The notes beneath the pieces are model-generated. The model was not told the origin of the DNA and ran no database searches. It saw nothing but the letters and a program-made list of their open reading frames with translations. A program made the translations under genes and the position numbers. From positions 186,001 through 250,000 of the forward strand of contig CANMIX010000004.1 of NCBI GenBank assembly GCA_947497985.1: DNA of 64,000 nucleotides. Reading direction: 5' to 3'. Every line of letters begins with the position of its first letter. The first letter of the stretch is position 1. Below are positions 1-8,817 of this stretch, piece after piece. This DNA comes from an uncultured Paracoccaceae bacterium (GTDB lineage: Bacteria; Pseudomonadota; Alphaproteobacteria; Rhodobacterales; Rhodobacteraceae).

Positions 1-347
1 TGATGGCACGTGTACGGACGCAATTGCGTCGCGTGCGTCCGGCCACGGTCGGTATGCGTCTGGAATTCGAAGATATCATCTTGGATTCTGAGACCCACAA
101 GGTCAGCCGCAGTGCACAGCAGTTGAAACTGGGCCCGACTGAGTTCCGTCTGCTGTCCACATTCATGGAAAAACCAGGCCGTGTCTGGAGCCGTGAACAG
201 TTGCTGGACCGGGTATGGGGGCGCGATATTTATGTCGACACACGTACCGTCGACGTTCACATCGGCCGTCTTCGCAAAGCCTTGACCCAACATGGCGGTG
301 CGGACCCCGTGCGCACGGTACGCGGTGCCGGCTACGCCTTGGGCTAA
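1..347 (+). CDS. phoB: Phosphate regulon response regulator PhoB, C-terminal part
   Basis: The visible 114 codons are the end of an OmpR/PhoB-family response regulator; the receiver domain lies before the window. What remains is the winged-helix DNA-binding domain, with the recognition-helix region DTRTVDVHIGRLRKAL and the terminal RTVRGAGYAL typical of PhoB. The first visible residues (MARVRTQLRR) match the linker after the receiver domain, so the ATG at base 3 is internal rather than a start. PhoB with kinase PhoR controls phosphate starvation genes. A PhoB paralogue cannot be excluded because the upstream pst/phoU context is missing. Confidence 0.8.
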   Translation, partial: MARVRTQLRRVRPATVGMRLEFEDIILDSETHKVSRSAQQLKLGPTEFRLLSTFMEKPGRVWSREQLLDRVWGRDIYVDTRTVDVHIGRLRKALTQHGGADPVRTVRGAGYALG

Positions 348-367
348 GACCCCCTTCCGCTGCCTCT

Positions 368-1291
368 CTAGCGAGGCAGCGGATCTTCGGCCTGTGCTTG
401 GGGCGCAAGCCAATCGCGAAATTTCATCAACCCGGTGTTACGCATGCGTCCGCGCGTCCAGACGAGGTAATAGGCACCGCTGGTTTCCAGTGCGGTGCCG
501 TGCAACGCCACTAGTTTCCCAACGGCGAGATCCTGTTCCACCAGATAATCGGGCATCAGTGCGACACCCAACCCGTGTTGTGCCGCCTGGTTGATCGTCG
601 CGAATTGATCATACACTGCACCCTCCAATTGCCCGTCCACCTGCACGTCAACCGCGCCTAACCACTCAACCCAAGCCGTTGGACGGGTTTGGATATGGAG
701 GAGGGGACACGTCAACAGATCCTTCGGCCCAGCGATCCGTCGACTTGCCTGAAATTCGGGAGAACAGACCGGGATCAGCTGTTCGTGTTTCAGCAGCATG
801 GCCTCAGTCTCGGGCCAATCCTTTGGTTTTCCATAGTGGATGGCTGCATCAAATCCTTCGGCCATCAAAGAGAACGGCCGAAGCCGTGTTGCCATATTGA
901 CCGTCACATCAGGATGGAGGCGCGAGAAATCCGGCAATCGTGGCATAAGCCAACGCATTCCAAACGCAGGTAAAATTGCGAGATTCAACGTCCCGGCCAT
1001 GGGTTCCTGCTGTACCCGTAGACTGGCCTGGGCGATGGTGTTGAGAGCCAGGCGAATTTCACTGGCGTATTCTACTGCATTTTCTGTCAGTGATAGCAGC
1101 TTGTGACGACGATCGACCAACTCGACGCCCAATTGCGCTTCAAGCGATTGCAACTGCCGACTGACCGCGCCTTGGGTCAAATCCAAATCTTTTGCCGCCG
1201 CCGACGCACTGCCGTGACGTTCAAGCGCCTCCAACGCGCGTAGGGAAGAGATGGATGGGAAAAATCGTCTCGGAGCCACCATGTATTCCAT
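368..1291 (-). CDS. LysR-family regulator, GcvA-like, divergent from gcdH
   Basis: A 307-residue LysR-type transcription factor. The N-terminal helix-turn-helix is at about residues 13-70 ([19 protein letters not shown], then [14 protein letters not shown]), followed by a substrate-binding domain from about residue 95 ([20 protein letters not shown]) of the GcvA subgroup. It is transcribed divergently from glutaryl-CoA dehydrogenase with about 90 bp between the start codons, so it probably regulates that gene in response to a pathway intermediate such as glutarate or glutaryl-CoA; this is inferred from position. The start could be the ATG at 1291 or the one three codons later at 1282, which has a slightly better upstream purine stretch. 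Confidence 0.85.
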   Translation of the reverse strand: MEYMVAPRRFFPSISSLRALEALERHGSASAAAKDLDLTQGAVSRQLQSLEAQLGVELVDRRHKLLSLTENAVEYASEIRLALNTIAQASLRVQQEPMAGTLNLAILPAFGMRWLMPRLPDFSRLHPDVTVNMATRLRPFSLMAEGFDAAIHYGKPKDWPETEAMLLKHEQLIPVCSPEFQASRRIAGPKDLLTCPLLHIQTRPTAWVEWLGAVDVQVDGQLEGAVYDQFATINQAAQHGLGVALMPDYLVEQDLAVGKLVALHGTALETSGAYYLVWTRGRMRNTGLMKFRDWLAPQAQAEDPLPR

Positions 1292-1383
1292 TTACTCATA
1301 AAAAGCCGCCGAAGTCTCGTTTTTCTTTATCGCTGAACATCGATATCTTGCACGAGACGCACAATTCATTCCGGAACATTGCC

Positions 1384-2607
1384 ATGCTTGACACCAAACC
1401 AACCCTGCGCGCCAAAGATGCCCCCGATTTGGGGCGATTTTCATGGGACGATCCGTTCCGACTTGCGGATCAGCTGACCGAAGATGAGCGTATGGTGGCC
1501 GCCTCGGCCCAAGCCTATGCCCAAGAAAAACTGGCGCCGCGCGTTCTTGACGCTTTCGAGAATGAAAGCACCGACCCGGATATTTTTGCTGAAATGGGCG
1601 AAATGGGTCTGCTCGGCACAACGTTGCCCGAAGAATATGGCGGGCTGGGTGCCGGATATGTCACCTACGGCCTCGTCGCGCGCGAAGTGGAGCGGGTGGA
1701 TTCCGGCTATCGTTCCATGATGTCTGTTCAAAGCTCGCTGGTGATCTATCCAATCTATGCTTATGGCAGCGAAGAACAGCGCCAAAAGTATCTGCCCAAA
1801 TTGGCAAGCGGTGAATGGATCGGATGCTTTGGCCTGACCGAACCAGATGCCGGATCGGACCCGGCCTCGATGAAAACGCGCGCTGAAAAGATCGACGGCG
1901 GTTACCGGCTGGTCGGCTCAAAAATGTGGATTTCCAATGCGCCAATTGCGGATGTTTTTGTAGTCTGGGCAAAATCCGACGCTCACGGAGGCAAGATCCG
2001 CGGGTTCGTTCTGGACAAGGGAACCAAAGGATTAAGCGCGCCTAAAATTGCCAACAAGGCGTCGCTACGCGCATCCATCACCGGCGAAATCGTTTTGGAT
2101 AACGTCGAAGTTGGCGAAGACGCATTGCTGCCACATGTGGAAGGTCTCAAAGGGCCATTTGGCTGCCTAAACCGCGCACGGTATGGCATTGCTTGGGGCA
2201 CAATGGGGGCCGCAGAGTTCTGCTGGCATGCCGCACGGCAATACGGGTTAGACCGGGTACAATTTGGACGGCCTTTGGCGAACACCCAGTTGTTCCAGTT
2301 GAAACTGGCGAATATGCAAACTGAAATTGCCCTAGGGCTTCAGGCCGCCTTGCGTGTCGGCCGTTTGATGGATGACGCCAACGCCGCACCCGAAATGATT
2401 TCGGTGATCAAACGCAACAACTGCGGAAAAGCCTTGGATATCGCACGCATGTCCCGTGATATGCATGGCGGAAATGGGATCAGTCTGGAATTCGGCGTAA
2501 TCCGCCACATGGTCAATCTGGAGACTGTAAATACCTATGAAGGCACCCATGACGTGCATGCTTTGATTTTAGGGCGGTCCCAAACCGGTTTGCAGGCATT
2601 CTACTAA
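1384..2607 (+). CDS. gcdH: Glutaryl-CoA dehydrogenase
   Basis: A 407-residue acyl-CoA dehydrogenase. It would oxidise and decarboxylate glutaryl-CoA to crotonyl-CoA with FAD in lysine, hydroxylysine and tryptophan breakdown. Family signatures are visible in order: [17 protein letters not shown] (FAD/substrate loop), [20 protein letters not shown], and near the C terminus [16 protein letters not shown], where the Glu of YEGT is the usual catalytic base position. The arginine-rich region [12 protein letters not shown] fits the GCDH subgroup. The reading frame is open further upstream, but the start at 1384 gives the family length and removes a run that overlaps the divergent LysR gene. It is monocistronic and followed by a strong hairpin. 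Confidence 0.9.
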   Translation: MLDTKPTLRAKDAPDLGRFSWDDPFRLADQLTEDERMVAASAQAYAQEKLAPRVLDAFENESTDPDIFAEMGEMGLLGTTLPEEYGGLGAGYVTYGLVAREVERVDSGYRSMMSVQSSLVIYPIYAYGSEEQRQKYLPKLASGEWIGCFGLTEPDAGSDPASMKTRAEKIDGGYRLVGSKMWISNAPIADVFVVWAKSDAHGGKIRGFVLDKGTKGLSAPKIANKASLRASITGEIVLDNVEVGEDALLPHVEGLKGPFGCLNRARYGIAWGTMGAAEFCWHAARQYGLDRVQFGRPLANTQLFQLKLANMQTEIALGLQAALRVGRLMDDANAAPEMISVIKRNNCGKALDIARMSRDMHGGNGISLEFGVIRHMVNLETVNTYEGTHDVHALILGRSQTGLQAFY

Positions 2608-2620
2608 GCATTTTTGCAAT

Positions 2621-2652
2621 GCAGATGTGCAAAGCGGACTTTGCGCATCTGC
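2621..2652 (+). terminator. Hairpin downstream of gcdH
   Basis: Two 14-base arms (2621-2634 and 2639-2652) pair at 13 of 14 positions around a 4-base loop, 13 bases after the gcdH stop. The 3' side reads AAAATTAACGTTTTTTC, so a T-run lies 10 or so bases after the stem rather than directly against it. Probable transcription terminator; a regulatory hairpin is also possible. Confidence 0.55.
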
Positions 2653-3431
2653 AAAATTAACGTTTTTTCAGGCGACGCTAGCAAACCACTGGCGCGGTAA
2701 ACCTTAAGGAGCCGCGCTACACATCAAAAACTGCAAAACGGGCATTGTCCTATTGCAGGATGCACCTTGATTTGCAAAATTGCCTGAACCTACCACCAAT
2801 TCAGACAATGGAACATCTACTGGCACAAAGGTTGCAATTGACATTCTGCACCTAAGTTTGGCGTAAATCCGGATCTGAGCGCTGCACTTCCCACAAACGG
2901 TGATTTACTTCCGCGTCACGCGCTCCGGTATGCAAGCCGAACCAGTGAAACCATCACAAGATGGCGTCAAAATTGCAAAGCTATACCGAAACCCAAATTC
3001 CTCTCGGTGTGTCGATGTAAATTCTTAATGACTGGTTACGCGCTCCGGTATTTCGGCGCAACTTCGATGGAATTCATGGTTAACGCCATTGCAATTGTAG
3101 GTATGCCGGAACGTCGTTGCCCAAGCCCGTCTTGCATAAATCCCTGATTAACAAGTACTTACTCAACAAGTAACATTTCACGACCGCCGATTGGAGATGG
3201 AAAGTTGCGAAAATTCGACTTCATTTGCCGTCACCTCTCCCTCGCCCAGAACAAGCTTCAAACGGAAACAGTGCTTGTTCTGCCCGGTCGGTGCGTGCCA
3301 CATTTGGAACGACACCGACCTCAACAGCGCTTGGTTTGATCTCGTGAGTTTTCGTGCACTCCCCCAAAACCGTAGTTTTTGGCAAAGAGCACCTTGCAAA
3401 AATGCCCGCGGTGCTCCGGCCATGAACACCC
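2653..3431. other. Long non-coding stretch with short repeats
   Basis: No open frame here looks like a protein; the two ORFs near 3178-3445 are mutual antisense shadows with no recognisable family. The stretch has a 14-base direct repeat ACGCGCTCCGGTAT at 2918-2931 and 3038-3051, exactly 120 bases apart, and many TGCAA/TTGCA words (around 2616, 2631, 2650, 2733, 2757, 2770, 2834, 2972, 3091, 3393). It may hold an unrecognised RNA gene, a decayed gene or regulator sites. Nothing further can be supported. Confidence 0.4.
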
Positions 3432-3471
3432 AACCCAACCTATAAGCAAATGTTCAGGTTGGGTTCAGGTT
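3432..3471 (+). promoter_or_regulatory. Candidate response-regulator operator upstream of the two-component operon
   Basis: Two copies of TTCAGGTT lie at 3453-3460 and 3464-3471, offset by 11 bases, close to one helical turn, which is the layout of sites bound by OmpR/PmrA-type regulator dimers. A third related element lies inverted at 3432-3441 (AACCCAACCT), exactly complementary to 3456-3465. The block is 37 bases before the first start codon of the response regulator, so autoregulation by that protein is the simplest reading. Confidence 0.5.
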
Positions 3472-3507
3472 CGGCAGTTAGTCCACTAGGGTAACAGGAC
3501 TTGACCA

Positions 3508-4185
3508 ATGAAGAGGGAAGGCATGCGCGTTCTTCTGATCGAAGATGACGACATTCTAAGCAACGCCGTTGACACCCACTTGACGCGACTGGGTCATGGG
3601 GTCGACGCGTTCAGGACTTTGGATGACGCGGGCGAAGCAGTCTCGACCACGGAGTATGCCGTCATTCTTTTGGATTTGAATCTGCCTGATGGGCATGGGT
3701 TGAGCTTTTTGAAAGCACGCCGCGCTGCGGGGGACGAAACGCCAATAATCGTGGCGACCGCACAGAACAAAGTTGCCGAGCGTATCGAAGGTCTGCAGTC
3801 CGGTGCAGACGATTATCTGATCAAACCCTATGACCTGCATGAGCTGACCGCTCGGATCGGGGCGGTCACGCGACGCTTGGGAGGCGATCCTGCGAACCAC
3901 TTCATACGAGGCGATGTTTGCATTGACGTCGGCCAACGGATTGCAGAAGTCGCCGGAAAGAAGGTCACCCTGACAGCACGGGAATGGGCTGTTTTGGAGG
4001 TCCTGCTGCGTCAATCCGGGGCTGCAATCGGACGCAGCGCCCTTGAGACCAAACTGTATGATTTTGGCGCTGAGATCGAGAGCAATTCAATTGAAGTTTT
4101 TATCAGTCGCATCCGCAAGAAACTTGGCCGTGAATTCATCAAAACCGAACGCGGCCTCGGGTACCGAGTTCAAAGCACACAATGA
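3508..4185 (+). CDS. Response regulator, OmpR family (QseB/PmrA-like)
   Basis: A 225-residue two-component response regulator. The receiver domain starts MRVLLIEDDDIL with the acidic pair, the phosphoacceptor Asp is in VILLDLNLPDGHG, and the conserved Lys is in DDYLIKPYDLHEL. The C-terminal winged helix (about residues 130-222) ends SIEVFISRIRKKL ... RGLGYRVQ. The ATG at 3508 has an AGGA nine bases upstream; the in-frame ATG at 3523 gives the more usual N terminus. The gene overlaps the kinase gene by four bases (ATGA), and the kinase overlaps a ferric-reductase-like gene, so the three form one operon. The signal is unknown; iron or redox state is an inference from the third gene. Confidence 0.9.
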   Translation: MKREGMRVLLIEDDDILSNAVDTHLTRLGHGVDAFRTLDDAGEAVSTTEYAVILLDLNLPDGHGLSFLKARRAAGDETPIIVATAQNKVAERIEGLQSGADDYLIKPYDLHELTARIGAVTRRLGGDPANHFIRGDVCIDVGQRIAEVAGKKVTLTAREWAVLEVLLRQSGAAIGRSALETKLYDFGAEIESNSIEVFISRIRKKLGREFIKTERGLGYRVQSTQ

Positions 4186-5516
4186 CCAACAATCGTTCTA
4201 TTTCCTACCATCTCGCGCGATCTCTGATCCTCGCGACGGTGCTGCTGTGGCTGGCGATGGTAATCTATGTGGCGTTTCAGGCCCATCATGAGTTGGCGGA
4301 AACGCTAGACTACATTCTGGTCGAAAACGCGATCCGCAGCTTGCCCTTGGCGGCTGAGATTGCACAAAACGGAGTATTACCTGCGCTTGATGTGGTTGTT
4401 CCGAACGTCGGTGAATTTGATGAGCTTGCAGAAGCGCTGGATTTTGCGGTTCTTGGAGCCGAAGGGCAGGTGGTCTACAGCGAGACAATTGCCACTTTGC
4501 CGGATTTTCTGCAGCCTGGATTTTCGACTTGGGGTGGCCTGCATTCCTATGTCTTGATGGACAACAGTGGTGAATTTGGCGTTGCGGTCTTTGAAACCGC
4601 GGGCCTGCGTACTTATACGATTTACCAAATTCTACCCTCGATGATACTTCCTCTTGTTTTGATTGTACCTGTCCTTGCGGCGATTGCGTATCTTTTGTCG
4701 CGTAAAGCATTGGCACCAATATTAAAATTCGCGACGGAGGTCGGCGCTCGCGATGGTCGCAACCTGTCGCCAATCGCGATCACAGACACGCCAGCCGAGC
4801 TCGCGCCTGTAGCATCCGAAGTCGAAAAACTGATCGCGCGCGTGCATGGTACCTTGGAAGCAGAACGTAGCTTTAGCGCGGAATGCGCCCATGAGTTGCG
4901 CACGCCAATCGCTGGCGCCCTCGCACAAGTACAGGCCGCACAGGCTGCGACGGAAGCTCCGGTTGAGACTTTGGACGCGATCGAGACATCTCTGCGCAAT
5001 CTGGCAGATCTGGCCGAAACCTTGTTGCAGCACTCGCGCGTCGAACATGGGTTTGCGCTGTCGGACAAAGAGATTGATGTCGTGCAAATACTGGATGTGG
5101 TTTTGCTGGAGTCCTTCTTCACGTCTATGGAAAACGACCGCTTCGACATCGATTATCCGGCCTCCATGAAAATGCTGGTCAAGATCGACACGGATGCCTG
5201 CGCTATGGCTCTGCGCAACTTGCTGACAAATGCACTGCGTTACAGCCCGCCGACCTCCATGGTTCGGATCCGGATCGGAACGTCCCACATCGAAGTCATC
5301 AATGCCTCCAAGCGCATTCCGCCGGAATTGTTGCACCGGCTGGGCGAGCGTTTTGTGCGTGCGGCAGATGACAAGCAGGGCACCGGGCTCGGGCTCGCCA
5401 TTACTCGCGCCATTATGGAAGACATCGGCGGCGCATTGGAACTGCGCTCACCGGCGCCAGGGCGCCCGGATGGGTTTGCCGCCACTTTGATTTTCCAACA
5501 GGAACAAAACACATGA
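4182..5516 (+). CDS. Sensor histidine kinase with an altered ATP-binding motif
   Basis: A 444-residue inner-membrane sensor kinase. Membrane segments are at about residues 12-32 and 150-170, enclosing a periplasmic sensor of about 115 residues. The dimerisation/phosphoacceptor helix is at SAECAHELRTPIAG, the N box is LRNLLTNALRYSP, and the G2 box is GTGLGLAI. Between them the usual DxGxG (G1) box is replaced by VINASKRIPPELL, lacking the Asp and glycines. It pairs with the response regulator upstream by a four-base overlap. Whether it autophosphorylates normally or works mainly as a phosphatase cannot be told from sequence. Confidence 0.88.
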   Translation: MTNNRSISYHLARSLILATVLLWLAMVIYVAFQAHHELAETLDYILVENAIRSLPLAAEIAQNGVLPALDVVVPNVGEFDELAEALDFAVLGAEGQVVYSETIATLPDFLQPGFSTWGGLHSYVLMDNSGEFGVAVFETAGLRTYTIYQILPSMILPLVLIVPVLAAIAYLLSRKALAPILKFATEVGARDGRNLSPIAITDTPAELAPVASEVEKLIARVHGTLEAERSFSAECAHELRTPIAGALAQVQAAQAATEAPVETLDAIETSLRNLADLAETLLQHSRVEHGFALSDKEIDVVQILDVVLLESFFTSMENDRFDIDYPASMKMLVKIDTDACAMALRNLLTNALRYSPPTSMVRIRIGTSHIEVINASKRIPPELLHRLGERFVRAADDKQGTGLGLAITRAIMEDIGGALELRSPAPGRPDGFAATLIFQQEQNT

Positions 5517-6892
5517 GCCAGCAGTACTTGAGAACGACAATCACGGCTGTGTCACTTGCCGGCTTAGCTTGTTTCCCGTTGCCATTCGTCATTGCGGCGT
5601 TTGAGGGCAGGTGGGTCGAACAAATGATAAGCCATTGTTTTGGCATCATCTCGCTGATGTGCATGGCATTGACCTGTGTCCTATCCAGTCGCTTTCCAGG
5701 TATCAACACGCTCTTTTCCGGTCTGGACAAAGCCTACGTCGTGCACAAATGGCTTGGGATCGCTGCCCTCGCGACTTTGGTTGTGCATGACACCTTTGAG
5801 GCTGAAATCAAATCCCTGCCAGATCAATTTGGACTGCATGATTTGGCTGCGGAAATGGGGTCCTTGGTGTACGATGGACTTTTGATCCTGCTGGCCGCCA
5901 CGTTCCTTCATCTGATCCCGTATCGGTGGTGGCGTGTATCGCATCGTTTGATGATCGTGGCTTTCATCGCCTCGTTGCTACATTTCATTTTAATCCCCAA
6001 ACCACTGGCGTTGAATGGGATTGGCGGAATCTATGTCCTTGTTTGGGGGATCGCTGGTGTCTTAGCCGGGGCCTACGCCTTGCGACCACAAAAAGTACCC
6101 ATGCCCAAGAGCTTTCGGATCGACGCAATCGACCGCATTGGTGGAAATTTAAACCTCTCGTTGGCTCCAAAAGACGGGCAAAAGACTTTTCATCATAGGG
6201 CAGGGCAATTCGCCTTTTTCCGACGCGAAGGCGAAGGACGTTTGGACGCACACCCGTTTACACTCAGCCGATCTTCGCAGGCAGATGGACGGCTACAGGT
6301 CACGATCACTCCGCGCTCGAATTGGACCAAAACGCTGTCTGACGATGCACGCCCAGGCGACATCTTATGGGTTGAAGGCCCGCACGGGCGCTTTGTACAT
6401 CAACCAAGCAAGACGCGTCAGATCTGGCTGTCCGGCGGGATCGGAGTGACACCGTTCTTGGCCTGGGCCGAAGAAGCAAAGGCTCCAAAGGGCGAGGTTG
6501 AGATCTTGCATGTGTGTCGTCGGGCAGCAGATGTTCCCGATCTAACCGTGCTGCAAGACTTTGCTGCACGTCACTCCACCGTAACGCTCAAGATCATAGA
6601 GACCGCAACCAACGGCCGTCCATCAAGCGAGACGCTATTGCGACTGATGCGTGACGTCCCGGGCACGGCTGAGGTTTGGTATTGCGGACCAAAAAGTTTG
6701 CGCAATTCTCTGGAAGCGGCGCTGCAGGCCGCGCAAAAATCACGGTTTTTGCTCCATGAGGAAACTTTCCAAATTCGCGGGTCACTCCCGATTCCTGCGT
6801 GGTTGCGTCGTAATCTAAAAACCTTGTGGGCAGATTTCGCAACAACCCCTTGGGGCCAGCGTTTGGAACGGCTGACTTCGCTAAGGTTCTAA
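5513..6892 (+). CDS. Ferric-reductase-like transmembrane flavoprotein
   Basis: A 459-residue membrane oxidoreductase of the FRE/NOX type. The N-terminal half (residues 1-195) has about six hydrophobic segments with histidines placed to bind haem (for example VHKWLGI, VVHDTFE, HLIPYRWWRVSHR). The C-terminal half is an FNR-like module: FAD-binding HPFTLSRSS, nucleotide-binding GGIGVTPFLAW and the terminal YCGPKSL. It should move electrons from NAD(P)H through FAD and haem across the membrane to an unknown acceptor such as Fe(III) or oxygen. It is the last gene of the two-component operon (four-base overlap). The left Xer site of the phage lies about 100 bases after its stop. Confidence 0.82.
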   Translation: MSQQYLRTTITAVSLAGLACFPLPFVIAAFEGRWVEQMISHCFGIISLMCMALTCVLSSRFPGINTLFSGLDKAYVVHKWLGIAALATLVVHDTFEAEIKSLPDQFGLHDLAAEMGSLVYDGLLILLAATFLHLIPYRWWRVSHRLMIVAFIASLLHFILIPKPLALNGIGGIYVLVWGIAGVLAGAYALRPQKVPMPKSFRIDAIDRIGGNLNLSLAPKDGQKTFHHRAGQFAFFRREGEGRLDAHPFTLSRSSQADGRLQVTITPRSNWTKTLSDDARPGDILWVEGPHGRFVHQPSKTRQIWLSGGIGVTPFLAWAEEAKAPKGEVEILHVCRRAADVPDLTVLQDFAARHSTVTLKIIETATNGRPSSETLLRLMRDVPGTAEVWYCGPKSLRNSLEAALQAAQKSRFLLHEETFQIRGSLPIPAWLRRNLKTLWADFATTPWGQRLERLTSLRF

Positions 6893-6990
6893 CGCATATG
6901 GGCAAACGGCTTTTTGGGGGAGCAGTTATACGAGGGCATTTTAGCGGTTTGCATCAGCTCTCGCACACTCAATCGTCAAGTGTTACCCAG

Positions 6991-7018
6991 CGCCTTATAA
7001 TGTGTACTATGGTTGTGC
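6991..7018 (+). repeat. Left dif-like Xer recombination site (attL)
   Basis: The site has a left arm CGCCTTATAA, the central six bases TGTGTA, and a right arm CTATGGTTGTG. The core 6997-7011 matches 12678-12692 at the other end of the phage in 14 of 15 positions, and both resemble the E. coli dif site (arms GCGCATAA and TTATGTTAAAT around TGTATA). The left arm is on the host side and the right arm on the phage side. Confidence 0.75.
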
Positions 7019-7032
7019 ACCAAATGGTGCAC
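7015..7032. repeat. Perfect palindrome beside the left dif-like site
   Basis: GTGCACCAAATGGTGCAC is an 8-base perfect inverted repeat with a 2-base centre. It overlaps the outer end of the phage-side Xer arm. It may be an operator or an accessory site for Xer recombination; in single-stranded DNA it would fold as a hairpin. Confidence 0.5.
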
Positions 7033-7070
7033 TCGCCCACAACGTCTAGCGCGAATGTTCGATGCACTAT

Positions 7071-7099
7071 CTATCCCTTGATCCCGCGCGCTTTGTCAA
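7071..7099 (-). promoter_or_regulatory. Candidate phage promoter directed at the left dif-like site
   Basis: On the minus strand there is a perfect -35 hexamer TTGACA (7099-7094), then 17 bases, then GGATAG (7076-7071), a weak -10; GATAGA at 18 bases is an alternative. No phage gene lies downstream in the integrated state: the next features are the Xer site and the host ferric reductase gene in the opposite direction. In the circular form the same promoter would read across the joined site into the 73-residue protein, VP2 and VP1. Confidence 0.4.
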
Positions 7100-7308
7100 C
7101 ACCTTTCGCATAGGTTGTGATATTTTCTTTGATCTGCGCGTGTTCCACGAACTCATAAATTCGTGCAGTTTTCAAATTATCCAAACCCGCTGCGCGTGTT
7201 GACAGCCGCTAAGGCGGGAAGGGACGATTGCTAGAGCGTTAGTGCTACTCGCACTGTTCGCGGCACCGCCAGCATTCCCTTGCACCAGAGCGCCACGTCC
7301 ATGCAAAG

Positions 7309-7336
7309 AAAAGAGGAGGCCGAAGCCTCCCCTTTT
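7309..7336 (-). terminator. Rho-independent terminator of the phage operon
   Basis: An 8-base stem (7313-7320 with 7325-7332, one A/C mismatch) closes a CGAA tetraloop (TTCG on the transcribed strand), flanked by AAAA at 7309-7312 and TTTT at 7333-7336. Read on the minus strand it is a GC-rich hairpin followed by TTTT, placed after rep and five bases after the stop of the overlapping basic frame. Confidence 0.8.
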
Positions 7337-7340
7337 ACGA

Positions 7341-7859
7341 TCATTCCTTACACCAAGGGACAAACGGCCTACTACCGCCCGAACCCTTACGGGCTTGCTT
7401 GCTATCCGGGCGGCTCTTGCAGCGCTTTTCCGATTGCCGCTTTTCCTGCAAGTCCGTGTTGTGCCTTTGTGACCGGGATGAGTTTACGGAATTGCTCCTG
7501 GAGGAGTTCGGTGTTTCTAATACCGCATCCCCTGGACGGTCTAAGCCTTGTGAGCCACCATTCCTTGAACCTCGTTTCGTAAGCCGTTGAGGGTTCACGG
7601 CTTCCTTGCGGGTTGCTCGACTTCCATTGATCAAATCGGAGTAAATACTCCTGTTCGATGTCCGCGAGCTTTCCGACCCCGAGCGCTGCCCCGCAGGCGT
7701 CACACGGCTTAATGTTACCGCAGTTCCTAACGTCTGCCCTTGCGTTCGTGATCGGCGCAGCGATCCGCCGCTTGCGGGCGTACCACTCGCCGAGCTTACG
7801 CTTGTCCGCCTCGATTTGCTCTGGTGTCGGTTTGGTGTTTTCTTCGATTTCCTCGCCAT
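7341..7859 (-). CDS. Candidate overlapping gene: small basic Ser/Arg-rich protein
   Basis: A 172-codon frame overlaps the 3' part of rep in another frame and runs 61 bases past the rep stop, ending just before the operon terminator. The product would be very basic and rich in Ser, Arg and Lys (it starts MARKSKKTPNRHQSKSRRTS), with no recognisable domain. Small basic DNA-binding proteins (phiX174 J, gokushovirus VP5) and overlapping genes are known in this family, so a packaging protein is conceivable. Against it: the Shine-Dalgarno match is poor (GGGA about 13 bases upstream) and a long antisense frame also exists over the same bases, so this may be a chance open frame. Confidence 0.3.
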   Translation of the reverse strand: MARKSKKTPNRHQSKSRRTSVSSASGTPASGGSLRRSRTQGQTLGTAVTLSRVTPAGQRSGSESSRTSNRSIYSDLINGSRATRKEAVNPQRLTKRGSRNGGSQGLDRPGDAVLETPNSSRSNSVNSSRSQRHNTDLQEKRQSEKRCKSRPDSKQARKGSGGSRPFVPWCKE

Positions 7860-8760
7860 TGATTAGCCATTCCCAAGATTTACGATTTGATATTTCGCCG
7901 GTCTCAGAATTTTCAATTTCACCTTCGACCGACTCTAACAGCGTGGACCATCCCGCAAGATTGCGACCACGCTTTTCCCGAAATTCGTTATTGGCTTCGC
8001 GCAAAAACAAACAAACTTCCTTTTGCAGCTTGCCATCCACGAACCAATCACCGCCCCCCGGCACCCTAATACGCAGGGCAGGGGGGCAAACACCCTTTGA
8101 AATAAGGTCGTTAAGATTTTCCCAAAGCCAAACCGAACCAATGGCCGGTTTTTTAGAACACCACAAATAGGAGCTAGCCAAATACTCCGTTTTACCTTCC
8201 CGACCGTAGCCTTCGGACCTAGAGGCGGTCATGCGAGCCTTGAGGATATACTTGAGGCAATACGAAATGCCATCTCTATCAGCCCTTTGGAATTCAACGA
8301 ACCCATGGCCCCACAGTGTCCAATCCAACCGACGTTTATAGGCAAAGCCTCCACCCTTAGCGCTGGTGAATTCTCCAAGCTCTAGAATGGGGTGCGACGA
8401 GAAGATAACCCCATGATAGTGACACCGCCCGTTTTTAGTGCCTTTTTCACCCACAACAACATATCGAAAATCAATATTAAGTTTCCAACGTCGCTTTGCT
8501 GCAGCACGCAAGCGCTTCCAAAAATCGCACACATCTTTGTAGCGATATACGCGCGCGCCCAACGGCGGAACCTTCACCACTTCACCGTCAATCTCTTCGA
8601 ATAAATCCTCATAGGTTAGCGTAATCGCGTAAGCGTATAGCATGGACTGTTTTTCAGCCATACACCGACTAACCCACGAATTCTTGTAAGTCGCAACACA
8701 CTCATCACACTCGCGACAGCTCACTTCATATCCGTTGAATGTCTTAGGGTCAGAGCACAT
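7402..8760 (-). CDS. Microviridae replication initiator (VP4/Rep, HUH endonuclease)
   Basis: A 452-residue rolling-circle replication initiator that should nick the virion strand origin and join the new strand ends. The N terminus has the cysteine cluster seen in gokushovirus-type VP4 (C2, C15, C18, C21: SCRECDEC). HUH motif I is YAITLTYED (about residues 44-52), motif II is CHYHGVIF with His114 and His116, and motif III is GISYCLKYILK with candidate catalytic Tyr167 or Tyr171 and Lys174. The C-terminal 200 residues are family-specific. It is the last gene on the phage strand, preceded by a perfect hairpin and followed by a terminator. Confidence 0.9.
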   Translation of the reverse strand: MCSDPKTFNGYEVSCRECDECVATYKNSWVSRCMAEKQSMLYAYAITLTYEDLFEEIDGEVVKVPPLGARVYRYKDVCDFWKRLRAAAKRRWKLNIDFRYVVVGEKGTKNGRCHYHGVIFSSHPILELGEFTSAKGGGFAYKRRLDWTLWGHGFVEFQRADRDGISYCLKYILKARMTASRSEGYGREGKTEYLASSYLWCSKKPAIGSVWLWENLNDLISKGVCPPALRIRVPGGGDWFVDGKLQKEVCLFLREANNEFREKRGRNLAGWSTLLESVEGEIENSETGEISNRKSWEWLINGEEIEENTKPTPEQIEADKRKLGEWYARKRRIAAPITNARADVRNCGNIKPCDACGAALGVGKLADIEQEYLLRFDQWKSSNPQGSREPSTAYETRFKEWWLTRLRPSRGCGIRNTELLQEQFRKLIPVTKAQHGLAGKAAIGKALQEPPG

Positions 8761-8817
8761 TTGTTACAATCCGGGGGTGTCACTAATTGTATACAGGAAC
8801 AAGGGGGAGAGGTCGGA

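Noticed and set aside
2918-3051. 14-base direct repeat considered as att sites or target-site duplication
   Set aside because: The 106 bases between the copies hold no mobile element, and the copies lack flanking inverted repeats.
3178-3445. Overlapping frames on both strands upstream of the two-component operon
   Set aside because: They are mirror images of each other with no family match and no ribosome site; neither can be preferred.
7658-8170. 170-codon open frame on the plus strand opposite rep
   Set aside because: It is antisense to the conserved HUH Rep gene, has no recognisable domain or ribosome site, and all other phage genes are on the minus strand.
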